Positions 36,201 to 42,946 of a DNA stretch of 64,000 nt are shown piece after piece. The position numbers and the translations under genes were made by a program. This DNA comes from Streptomyces sp. NBC_01429. GTDB taxonomy: Bacteria > Actinomycetota > Actinomycetes > Streptomycetales > Streptomycetaceae. The notes under the pieces are model-generated. The model was not told where the DNA came from. It worked only from the letters and a program-made list of their open reading frames with translations, and searched no databases. The stretch is from the NCBI RefSeq assembly GCF_036231945.1, contig NZ_CP109599.1, positions 558,001 to 622,000 on the forward strand, in the 5' to 3' direction. The first letter of the stretch is position 1; every line of letters begins with the position of its first letter.

Positions 36201-36380
36201 GCGCACACCGGCCCGCGCCAGCGCGGCCGCGAAGGCGTCCGAGGCGCGGTCCAGCGTCCGGTAGTCCACGACGGTGTCGCGGTGGATCAGCGCGAGGGCG
36301 TCCGGGTGCTCAGCGGCCCGCCTCCGGAAGATCTCGTGAATGACACCCCGGCCGTCTTCCGGGCCGTACTCGTCCGTCAT
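33258..36380 (-). CDS. Nonribosomal peptide synthetase module A-T-C
   Basis: A 1040-residue protein, ATG 36380 preceded by GGAGGGG and overlapping the MFS stop. The order is adenylation (about 10-530: TSGSTGRPKG, GYGPVEN, YRTGDLGH, GKLD), carrier (FFELGGDSLDG, near 570) and condensation (about 625-1025: intact AHHIAFDGGS). By-eye alignment to PheA gives the specificity code DGLWLGGVFK, close to valine-type codes. A terminal C domain after A-T is unusual. It either hands the chain to a partner carrier, such as the free ACP at 37789, or catalyses release. No thioesterase follows. Confidence 0.93.
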   Translation of the reverse strand: MTDEYGPEDGRGVIHEIFRRRAAEHPDALALIHRDTVVDYRTLDRASDAFAAALARAGVRAGDLVPVLMPRSPRFVATVLAVLKLGAAYAAMDPRWPRPRVAELAELTGAPLIAAAPEHAEGWARPVWVPEEDLTRAAARAASAAAPAAPSVRETDTCCVFFTSGSTGRPKGVLSPHAGTVRLFSPAGLVGTGPGTVIPQAAPLPWDGASLELWSALLGGGTSVLIDEPYLTVDSLRALVREAGVNTLWLTASVFNLFVEEDPGCFDGVRQLLVGGERLSPAHVHRFVRAHPGIALVNGYGPVENTVFTTTHRITSADHRAGGEIPLGRPVPRTEVFVLDGESRPCPPGVTGEICVAGAGLANGYLANPGQTAKSFTEIDLGGPRRIYRTGDLGHLSAEGVLHYAGRDDRQVKVRGHRIEPGEVEARVAGLPGIHRCAVIPLMENGGCVGLAAAYTVVAGRAVSERTVRDALAERLPDYLVPRALAAVDAFPLTGNGKLDTGALLDLVTRRTGARPRSGDSPGPAPGTGDGSVLGEVARTFAEVLRGDDAVPYDTSFFELGGDSLDGARLCVRIGARTGVLVPASVFIAGPTVRELTHWIESRTEAERSPAAEPRPVSGEPLTLLPAQSGFLYAHQLDPADTSAHCELVWRVTGAFVPEAFRAAAADVHHRHQSLHARYVFDRRPVALLDGRPGPVDVRELDPAADRQAGLATLRRALGRPLDIGAGATWRCVITPLASGDEWLLGIVAHHIAFDGGSVRPLAEDLSAAYAARLRGATPDARPPAPLATVLAACRAQVDGTGLEKHRAFWTAELTGVPPLTVPDPGGGGTAPPPAFRISAADWAALETRAHRWGSTRFAVTLAAYAEALAVVTGDRDLAIGAPIAKRYHPDTADAVGCLIDVVCFRTRPAGDGTTDALPALLDGVHAALAAQDIPFEEVVRLTAGPARDRSRHPLFQTLFALQDAPSRHLALEGCTALFVRPGTAHALHEVEAEIWPETDGGAEVVLGHRPQRTSSSFVAEVAAVYRRLLRELAAGTDRT

Positions 36381-37792
36381 CGCACCCCTCCGGACTCCAG
36401 CCGCCTCGGCCGGCCCTGTGCCTCTCGCGGCTCTTTCGATGCTTCTTCGTTCCCGGCGCCGTTCGCGTCCGGCGCCCCGCGCCCGCCTCTTCGCGCCTCG
36501 GGCAGCCGACGGCCCAGCAGCAGCGCGCCGGGGATACAGGTCAGAGCGCCCAGGCCCATCACCACCGCCAGCGGCCAGGCGCGGCCGCCGGCGAGCAGCA
36601 GGCCGCCCAGCAGCGGGCCCAGGACCAGGCCGGTCGACATGGCCGCGGAGTAGGCGCCGTTGTACCGGCCGCGTACCGCGTCGTGCGCCAGCTGGTTGAC
36701 CAGCGTGGGCAGCGCGACGGCGAGCAGCGCCTCGCCGACGGCGAAGACCGCCAGCGCGCCGATCACCAGGGCGGCCTCGACCGGCGTACGGCCGGTCACC
36801 GTCGCCAGCAGGAGCACCAGCCAGCAGCCGGCCCAACTGGCCGCCGTGGCGGCGAGGAGCACGGTGGGCCTGGCCCGGGAGATCCGCGTGATCGCCGCGA
36901 ACTGGATCAGCACGACGCAGCAGGTGTTGGCCACGAACGCCCACGCCATGATCCGGGCGTCCATGCCCCGCACCGCGACCAGCCCGGGGATGCTGGACTC
37001 CAGCTGCCCGTACCCGAACACCATGAGCGCGACGGTGAAGGCGAGGACCTTGAGCAGGGCCCGGTCCCGCAGGACGGCCCCGTAGCCGCGCGGGCCGGTG
37101 GTGGAAGCCGGGCCGGTGGCGGAAGCCGGGCCGGTGGCGGATCCGGGACCGGTGGCGGATCCGGGACCGGTGCTCGTGCTTGTGCTCGCCGCGACCGGGT
37201 CCCGCCGCCGGCCGATCGCGAGGACGAGTACCGCCCCGGCCACCAGGAAGGACAGCGCGTCGCAGACGTACAGCAACTGGAAGCGGCCTGGGTGGGCGGA
37301 CGAGGCGAAGATGCCGCCCAGCACCCCGCCGAGCCCGACCCCGGCGTTCAGCGCGACGAATTGCAGTCCGAAGGCCGCGGAGCGGGTCTCGCCCTCGGTC
37401 CGTTCCGCGATGACGATGCTCCATACCGAGACCATCGCGCCGTGGGCCAGTCCATAGGCCAGCCCCGCGGGCACAGCGCCCCGTACGTCGGTGACCAGGG
37501 CGAATCCGGCGGTGCCCACGGCGGCGCTCGTCATGGCCGCGGCGGCCGTACCGCGTACCCCGAAACCGTCGGCGAGCCGCCCCGCCAGCGGGCCGCCGAC
37601 CAGGGACGCCGCCGCGATCACCGAGATGACGGCGGTGGCGGTCCCCACGGAGAACCCGCGTACCCGGGTCAGGTACAGGACGAGGAACGGCTGCACCAGC
37701 CCGGTGCCCACCGCGCTGATCAGGTTGGCGCCCATCACCGCCCGGGTGCGCGGTGGCAGCTCGCGCAGGGCGGCCACGGACTGGATCGTCAC
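36377..37792 (-). CDS. MFS transporter, probable product exporter
   Basis: A 471-residue, 12-helix MFS protein with the drug-efflux-like pattern GPLAGRLADGFGVRG after helix 2 and GPLLGGLLLAGG later. The central loop contains GP[GA]S[AT]T repeated about four times, encoded by a 72-bp tandem repeat, and the C-terminus is a charged tail. It overlaps both neighbours by 4 bp inside the NRPS/PKS operon, so it most likely exports the product and may give self-resistance. Confidence 0.88.
   Translation of the reverse strand: MTIQSVAALRELPPRTRAVMGANLISAVGTGLVQPFLVLYLTRVRGFSVGTATAVISVIAAASLVGGPLAGRLADGFGVRGTAAAAMTSAAVGTAGFALVTDVRGAVPAGLAYGLAHGAMVSVWSIVIAERTEGETRSAAFGLQFVALNAGVGLGGVLGGIFASSAHPGRFQLLYVCDALSFLVAGAVLVLAIGRRRDPVAASTSTSTGPGSATGPGSATGPASATGPASTTGPRGYGAVLRDRALLKVLAFTVALMVFGYGQLESSIPGLVAVRGMDARIMAWAFVANTCCVVLIQFAAITRISRARPTVLLAATAASWAGCWLVLLLATVTGRTPVEAALVIGALAVFAVGEALLAVALPTLVNQLAHDAVRGRYNGAYSAAMSTGLVLGPLLGGLLLAGGRAWPLAVVMGLGALTCIPGALLLGRRLPEARRGGRGAPDANGAGNEEASKEPREAQGRPRRLESGGVR
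37097..37168. repeat. 18-bp in-frame minisatellite inside the MFS gene
   Basis: Four 18-bp units of the form GGTGGCGGATCCGGGACC (with small variations) lie head to tail in the central cytoplasmic-loop coding region, adding six residues each. Copy number would be expected to vary between strains without breaking the frame. Confidence 0.85.
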
Positions 37793-38109
37793 GGCCGGCC
37801 GGCTCCCCCGGGCCCGGCCGCCGTGCCGCCTCCGGCCGCCGTGACCGCGGCGCTCACGGCACCGAGCGTCGCGTTGTCCAGCAGGGTGCCGAGCCCCACC
37901 GAGACCCCGAACTCCTCGCGCAGCCGCTGCACCAGGGCCATGGCCTGCATGGACGTACCGCCCAGCGCGAAGAAGTCGTCCTCGGCGCCGAGGACGGCAC
38001 CGGCCCCCGCACCGGCCCCCGCGCCCGCACCCGGATTCGCACCGGGGTCGGGGCCGGGATCCAGGATCTCCCGCCAGATTGAGGCGACTCGCTCGTCGAC
38101 CGACGACAT
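37789..38109 (-). CDS. Free-standing carrier protein (ACP/PCP)
   Basis: A 106-residue phosphopantetheine-binding protein. The attachment Ser lies in FFALGGTSMQAM. An Ala/Gly/Pro-rich linker (PGAGAGAGAGAG) separates the first helix from the rest. It overlaps the MFS gene by 4 bp and starts 6 bp after the KASIII-like gene. It may carry the acyl or aminoacyl group handled by the KASIII-like proteins or by the terminal C domain of the A-T-C module. Confidence 0.88.
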   Translation of the reverse strand: MSSVDERVASIWREILDPGPDPGANPGAGAGAGAGAGAVLGAEDDFFALGGTSMQAMALVQRLREEFGVSVGLGTLLDNATLGAVSAAVTAAGGGTAAGPGGAGRP

Positions 38110-38115
38110 GATGGC

Positions 38116-39033
38116 TCAGCCCTCCACGGCACGTAGCAGAACTGCGGCGAGGTGTACCGCACTTGATCCCAGCAGGACGACGACGGGGTACGCCGCCCGC
38201 GCGGTCGCGGACTCCGTACGGTCGATGAGGTTGATCAGCGGATCGCTGCCCAGGCAGTGCGCGACGCGCGGCACGTTGTCCTGGTACAGCTGGGACGGCG
38301 CGAAGCCCGCCTCGCCCAGGAAGACCCGCAGCGTGTCGGCCGCGAGATTGCTGGGCAGCACCGCGGCGACCTCACCCGGCGTCCGCCCGGTCGCCGACCA
38401 CAGATCCTCGAACAGGCCCTGGTACAGGCCCAGCTGGGCCTGGAGCCGCTTCCCGGCGGGGCCGGGGCCGAAGAGGTCGTAGGAGACCCGGCGGGCGCCG
38501 CCGACGATCTCCCACCCGCGCCGCTGCGCGGACACGACGGCCGCGGCCGCTCCGTCGCTCGCGATCGCCGAGCCGCCGAAGAGGACCCGGCTGCCCGGCT
38601 CCGCCGTGCTCGCCAGGTCGGCCGAGGCCACCACCACGGCCCGGGATGCTCCCGAACTCACCATCGCGGCGGCCATGTTGACGGCAGCGACGGCGGTGGA
38701 GCAATCGGCGAAGCCGAGCGTCAGCGGGTAGGCGCCGCGCATTCCCAGGTCGTCGAGCAGCTTCGCGACGGCGGCCTGGGACGCCTCGCCCCTGGGCAGT
38801 GACTCGGTGGCGAACAGGACGGTGTCGACCTCCGCCGGGTCGGCGCCCGCGGCCTCCAGCGCGTCTTCCACGGCCGGGCGCAGCAGGTCCAGGACATCCC
38901 CCTCGGCGAGCCGGTACTCGTCGAAAGAGGCCCCGGCGCGCGGCGGTTGCCGCGCGTACTCCGGCAGTTCGGCCACCTTGAGCCGCCGGGCTCCGAGGGC
39001 GGCGGCGCAGCCGTTCAGGTAGGCGGTGCTCAT
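38116..39033 (-). CDS. KASIII/FabH-like acyltransferase, copy 1 (altered active site)
   Basis: A 305-residue thiolase-fold protein with ATG overlapping the flavin reductase stop. The nucleophilic Cys is present at 111 (FADCSTA). The canonical HQAN motif is replaced by LPSN (226-229), so the active-site His is missing there, and the usual GN-S/T loop is replaced by RVAHCLGSDPLINL (His259). Copy 2 at 39575 shares the same changes. Such proteins may do acyl transfer or C-O/C-N bond formation rather than decarboxylative condensation. Substrates are unknown. Confidence 0.8.
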   Translation of the reverse strand: MSTAYLNGCAAALGARRLKVAELPEYARQPPRAGASFDEYRLAEGDVLDLLRPAVEDALEAAGADPAEVDTVLFATESLPRGEASQAAVAKLLDDLGMRGAYPLTLGFADCSTAVAAVNMAAAMVSSGASRAVVVASADLASTAEPGSRVLFGGSAIASDGAAAAVVSAQRRGWEIVGGARRVSYDLFGPGPAGKRLQAQLGLYQGLFEDLWSATGRTPGEVAAVLPSNLAADTLRVFLGEAGFAPSQLYQDNVPRVAHCLGSDPLINLIDRTESATARAAYPVVVLLGSSAVHLAAVLLRAVEG

Positions 39034-39578
39034 CCCACGCCCTCCGTCCGGCCCGGCTCCCCGGTCGTACGGAATGTGCCGCCCTCGAAGACCAGGGGCG
39101 GCGCCTGGCGCAGCGTCGCGCACTCGCGCACCGAGCCGACCACGATCACATGGTCGCCCACCGCGATGAACCGGGCGGAGTCGCAGGTGAAGTGGGCCAG
39201 CGATCCGGGCAGTCGCAGGCCGCCGTGCGGGGACGGCCGGCCGGTCTCCATCCCGGCGAACCCGGCGGGGCCCACCGGGCGGTCGGGGTCGGCGAACTTC
39301 CGGGCCAGCGCGTCCTGTTCGGCGGCCAGCACATTGACGACGAAGCCGCCGTACCGTTCGATCAGCGCTCTGATCCGGGCCCCCGCGCCCACGGAGAAGG
39401 ACACCAGGGGCGGCGCGAGCGACAGTGTGCCGAAGGAGTTCACGGTCATGCCGTGCACCTCCTCGCCCCGGCCGCCGGTGACGACGGTGACCCCGGTGGG
39501 CAGACAGCGGGCGACGGCGCGGAGTGCGGCGGTGGTGACCGGCCCCGTGGTGGCCCCGGCCGCGGTCCCGGCGTTCAG
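39030..39578 (-). CDS. Flavin reductase-like protein (HpaC/FMN-binding split barrel), CTG start
   Basis: The frame encodes RFP-type flavin reductase: VARCLPTGVTVVTGG, GMTVNSFGTLSLAPPLVSFSV, RKFADPDRP and HFTCDSARFIAVGDHVIVVG. The first ATG/GTG in frame (39458) would remove the conserved N-terminal strand. Upstream to the neighbouring stop the only start-like codon is CTG 39578, which overlaps the previous TGA as CTGA and has GGAGGGA six bases ahead. This gives 182 residues, a normal family length. It probably supplies reduced FMN to the luciferase-like monooxygenase at 41913. Confidence 0.85.
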   Translation of the reverse strand: MNAGTAAGATTGPVTTAALRAVARCLPTGVTVVTGGRGEEVHGMTVNSFGTLSLAPPLVSFSVGAGARIRALIERYGGFVVNVLAAEQDALARKFADPDRPVGPAGFAGMETGRPSPHGGLRLPGSLAHFTCDSARFIAVGDHVIVVGSVRECATLRQAPPLVFEGGTFRTTGEPGRTEGVG

Positions 39579-40552
39579 AAGGCTCCCTCCGGCGCCTCGG
39601 GCAGAGCCCTCGCACCCAGCAGCACGGCCGCGAGATGGGAGATCCCGGCGCCGAGCAGCACCAGGTGGCCGTCGGTGGCGCCGGTCGTGGACACACCGGC
39701 GGACTTCGCCTCGGCGAGCCGGTCGGCGAGGTTGATCAGCGGATCGCTGCCCAGGCAGTGCGCGATCCGCCCCACGTTGCCGAGCGCGAGCTTGTCGCCG
39801 CCGTAGCCGACGTCGGAGAGATAGATCTCCAGTACGTTGCGGGCGAAGTTGCTGGGCAGTACGGCGTGTACGTCCTCGGGCCGGAGCGGGTGACGTGCCG
39901 CGAGGCGGGCGAACAGCTCGCGGTGTGCGGCGACCCGTGAGGCCAGCTCACGCCGCGCGCCGCCCCCGTTGCCGGTCCCGGCGGAGGTGTGGTGGGCCAT
40001 GCCCAGCACCGGCAGGCCGGCCGCGGTGGCCGACACCAGCGCGGCGGCCGCCGCGTCGCTGGCGATGGCCGCGCCGCCCGCCACGACGCGCTCGCCGCCG
40101 GTGGCGTGGTCGGCCAGATCGCCGGAGACCACCAGGACATGGCGTGCGCTGCCGTCCCTGACGAGGGAGGCCGCTGTGCCCACGGCCGCCATGGCGGTGG
40201 CGCAGTCCATCAGCCCGAGTGTGCTCGCCGTGGCCCGGGTCAGCCCCGCCTCGGCGAGGAGTTCGGCGACATCGCGGTGGGCCGAGCGGTCGCGCGGCAG
40301 CGAGTCGGTGGCCAGCAGCACCAGGTCGACCTCGTCGCCCGGGACCCCGGCATCGCCCAGGGTCCGCCGGACGGCCTCGGCCATCAGCTCCACGACGGGC
40401 GCGTCCGACCACCGGTAGGTGTCGAACCCGGCGGCCGGGGAGGTCAGTTCGGCGGCGGTCCGCGGATCGGCCAGGAGTTCCGGCAGCTCGGCAACGGAGT
40501 CGCGGTACTCGCCCAGTTCGTAGGCCGGGGCACAGAGCCGTGCGGTGATCAT
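39575..40552 (-). CDS. KASIII/FabH-like acyltransferase, copy 2 (altered active site)
   Basis: A 325-residue paralogue of the protein at 38116, with the nucleophilic Cys at 117 (LMDCATA), LPSN in place of HQAN, and RIAHCLGSDPLINL in place of the Asn loop. ATG overlaps the stop of the free C-domain gene, and its own stop is shared with the CTG start of the flavin reductase. The two copies are clearly diverged from each other, so a heterodimer or two sequential reactions are both possible. Confidence 0.8.
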   Translation of the reverse strand: MITARLCAPAYELGEYRDSVAELPELLADPRTAAELTSPAAGFDTYRWSDAPVVELMAEAVRRTLGDAGVPGDEVDLVLLATDSLPRDRSAHRDVAELLAEAGLTRATASTLGLMDCATAMAAVGTAASLVRDGSARHVLVVSGDLADHATGGERVVAGGAAIASDAAAAALVSATAAGLPVLGMAHHTSAGTGNGGGARRELASRVAAHRELFARLAARHPLRPEDVHAVLPSNFARNVLEIYLSDVGYGGDKLALGNVGRIAHCLGSDPLINLADRLAEAKSAGVSTTGATDGHLVLLGAGISHLAAVLLGARALPEAPEGAF

Positions 40553-41916
40553 CCGTGTCCCCCTTCCGCGGCCTTCTCGGCGAGCGCCGTGAAGCGCTCG
40601 GCGATCCGCCGCGCGGTGGGCGCTTCGTACAGCTCGGTGTCGTACTCCAGCCAGCCCCGGGCGCCGTCCGGCCCCGGGTAGACGGCCAGCGTCAGGTCGT
40701 AGCGCGCGGTGCCCTTGTCCAGGTCCTCGGTGACCGCGCGGGCGCCCTGGATCTCCCGGCCGCCCTCCCCGAGGTTGTCGAAGACGAAGACGGCGTCCAG
40801 GAGCGGGTGGGTGCCCGGCACCCGGCGCTCCTCGGCGATCAGCTCGCCGGGGTGGGCGGCGTGGGCGAGTCCGGCCCTGGTGGCCGTGCGGGCCGCCCGG
40901 GTGCGCGCGGCGTGCGAGCCGTCGCCCGCGTCGCGCAGCCGTACCGGCAGCACGTTGAGGAGATAGCCGACGACATCGGTGGTGCCGGGCCGGTCCCGGC
41001 CCGCCGTGAACGTGCCGAGCAGCACGTCGTCGCGGCCTCCGTACTCGGCGAGCGCGGCCCAGGCGACGGCGAGCCATCCGGTGTACGCGGTGGCGGCCTC
41101 GCGCTGTGCCGCGGCGGCGATCCCGTCGGCGACCGCGCGGGGCAGGGTGAACTCCACCCGGGCGCCGCTGCGGCCGGTACCGGAGCCGCGGGGCCGGTCG
41201 GTGGGCAGCGGCGGCGGGGCTCCGGCGACCTCGGCCTTCCAGTACGCCGCCGCGGCCCGGCCCGCCGCGCTCTCCAGCAGGCGCCGCTGTTCGTGCGCGA
41301 AGCCGCTGAAGGGGGGCGCGGCGACCGGTCCGGTGTCCGCGGTCCTGGCCAGCTCGTCCAGCAGCAGCTCGAACGACCAGGCGTCGAAGACGAGGTTGTG
41401 CACCACGACCAGCAGCCATGCCCCGTCGGCCCCGTCTTCCGCCGGCCCTCCCCCGGCGGCCGTCCCCTCCGCGAGCGCGACCCGCAGGAGCGGGCCGTTC
41501 GCCAGATCGAACGGTTCGGCGGCCAGCTCGCGGGCGAGCGCGTGCGCCTCGTCGGCCCCCGCGCAGCGGGTGCGTACCACCCGGGGCGGCAGCCTCGGAC
41601 GCACCACCGGGCGGACACCGTCGCCGGTCCCCTCCCCGTCGCTCTCGAAGGTGGTACGCAGTGCCTCGTGGGCCTGGACGAAGCCGAGCACCCGCTCGGC
41701 CAGCAGGTCGAGGCCGACGGGAGCGCCGGTGAGGCGGACCACCTGGCAGACCACGTCCACCGGGCGGTCGCCCACCCAGCGGTGTGCCTCCCACAGCCGC
41801 CGCTGACCAGGTGTCAGTTGTGGCTGTTTTCGGGGTACTTGGGGAATGCGTTGACGTATCAGCGCCCGCTGCTCGGGGGTGAGAGCGGCGAGCCGGGCGA
41901 CGAGGTCGGCACTCAC
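40549..41916 (-). CDS. Free-standing NRPS condensation domain with altered HHxxxDG motif
   Basis: A 455-residue C domain with GTG 41916 overlapping the monooxygenase stop. Family motifs include LTPGQRRLWEAHR, AHEALRTTF, LLGTFTAGRDRP and VGYLLNVLPVRL. The core HHxxxDG reads HNLVFDA (173-179), so the second, catalytic His is Asn and the Gly is Ala. It is not a DxxxxD cyclisation motif. It may be catalytically unusual or a recruitment platform. Codons about 20-37 use AT-rich rare triplets (ATA, CGA, ACA, CAA), unlike neighbours. Confidence 0.88.
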   Translation of the reverse strand: MSADLVARLAALTPEQRALIRQRIPQVPRKQPQLTPGQRRLWEAHRWVGDRPVDVVCQVVRLTGAPVGLDLLAERVLGFVQAHEALRTTFESDGEGTGDGVRPVVRPRLPPRVVRTRCAGADEAHALARELAAEPFDLANGPLLRVALAEGTAAGGGPAEDGADGAWLLVVVHNLVFDAWSFELLLDELARTADTGPVAAPPFSGFAHEQRRLLESAAGRAAAAYWKAEVAGAPPPLPTDRPRGSGTGRSGARVEFTLPRAVADGIAAAAQREAATAYTGWLAVAWAALAEYGGRDDVLLGTFTAGRDRPGTTDVVGYLLNVLPVRLRDAGDGSHAARTRAARTATRAGLAHAAHPGELIAEERRVPGTHPLLDAVFVFDNLGEGGREIQGARAVTEDLDKGTARYDLTLAVYPGPDGARGWLEYDTELYEAPTARRIAERFTALAEKAAEGGHG

Positions 41917-42944
41917 GCGTAACGCCTCCGGAGTTCGTTGAGGTGGCTGAGACTCTCGACGACCAGGTCCTCGTCGACGCCGAAGTCGATCAGGCAGGCG
42001 ATCTCGTCGACGCCCATGCCCTTGAACCGGTCGACGACCTTCACGCAGGAGTCCGGGGTGCCGAGCAGCGCCCCCTTCTCGAAATACTTGTCGAAGGCGA
42101 ACTTGATCAGCTCGTCCTGGTCGGCGGCCGAGATGTCCCGGACGCCGGCCCCCGGCGCGAGGTTCTTCTTCTGCGAGTCGATGACGGTGAAGAAGGACCG
42201 CAGATAGTCGCTGAAGGGAGCCTCGACCGTCTCCCGTACCTCGTCGAGATCGGTGCCGATGAAGGTGTGCAGCATCAGCGTGACCGTGGTGCTCTCGGGG
42301 TCGTGCCCGTACTCGTCGAGGGCCTTGTAGTAGAGGGCGAGCTTCTCCGCCAGTTCCTCGTTGGTCATGTCGATGAGCGCGGTCAGCACATTGCAGCCGA
42401 GCCGCCCGGCCGTCTCGAAGGTCTCCGGGCTCTTGGTGCAGGTGAGCCAGATCGGGAGTTCGGGCTGTACGGGCTGCGGATGCAGCTCCACCTCGACGTG
42501 GTTGCCCAGGCCGTCCTGGACGTAGACCGGAGCGCCCTCCCACAGTTCGCGGATGGTGGTGACCGCCTCGAAGGTGCGCTGCCTGCGGTCCTGCCAGCCG
42601 TCCGGTTTGATGGCGAAGTCCAGCGGGCTGAAGCCGGTGGCGAGCGCGATGCCGGCGCGGCCGCGGGAGAGGTTGTCGACCACCGCCCATTCCTCGGCCA
42701 CCCGGATGGGGCTGTGCAGCGGCAGGATGACGCTGCCCGCCCGGATCCGCAGCCGCTGGGTGGCCATCGCCAGACCGGCGCCGAGCACCGAGGGGTTGGG
42801 GTAGAGGCCGCCGAAACGGTGGAAGTGCCGTTCCGGGGTCCAGATCGCGGTGAAGCCGTTCTCGTCCGCGTAGCGGGCCGCGTCGAGTACGAACCGGTAC
42901 TTGTTCTTCTCGTCGCCGGAGAAGAAGATCAGGCTGAAGTCCAC
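41913..42944 (-). CDS. Luciferase-like FMN monooxygenase (natural-product LLM, MupA/Atu3640 type)
   Basis: A 343-residue TIM-barrel protein with GTG 42944 and AGGAG upstream, starting 2 bp after the PKS stop. Motifs typical of the secondary-metabolite LLM family are DFSLIFFSGDE, FTAIWTPERHFH, GLYPNPSVLGAGLA, AGSVILPLHSPIRVAEEWAVVDN, GIALATGFSPLDF and IWLTCTKSPETF. Members use reduced FMN and O2, which matches the flavin reductase in the same operon. The expected step is hydroxylation or oxidation of a carrier-bound intermediate. Confidence 0.9.
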   Translation of the reverse strand: MDFSLIFFSGDEKNKYRFVLDAARYADENGFTAIWTPERHFHRFGGLYPNPSVLGAGLAMATQRLRIRAGSVILPLHSPIRVAEEWAVVDNLSRGRAGIALATGFSPLDFAIKPDGWQDRRQRTFEAVTTIRELWEGAPVYVQDGLGNHVEVELHPQPVQPELPIWLTCTKSPETFETAGRLGCNVLTALIDMTNEELAEKLALYYKALDEYGHDPESTTVTLMLHTFIGTDLDEVRETVEAPFSDYLRSFFTVIDSQKKNLAPGAGVRDISAADQDELIKFAFDKYFEKGALLGTPDSCVKVVDRFKGMGVDEIACLIDFGVDEDLVVESLSHLNELRRRYA

Positions 42945-42946
42945 GG

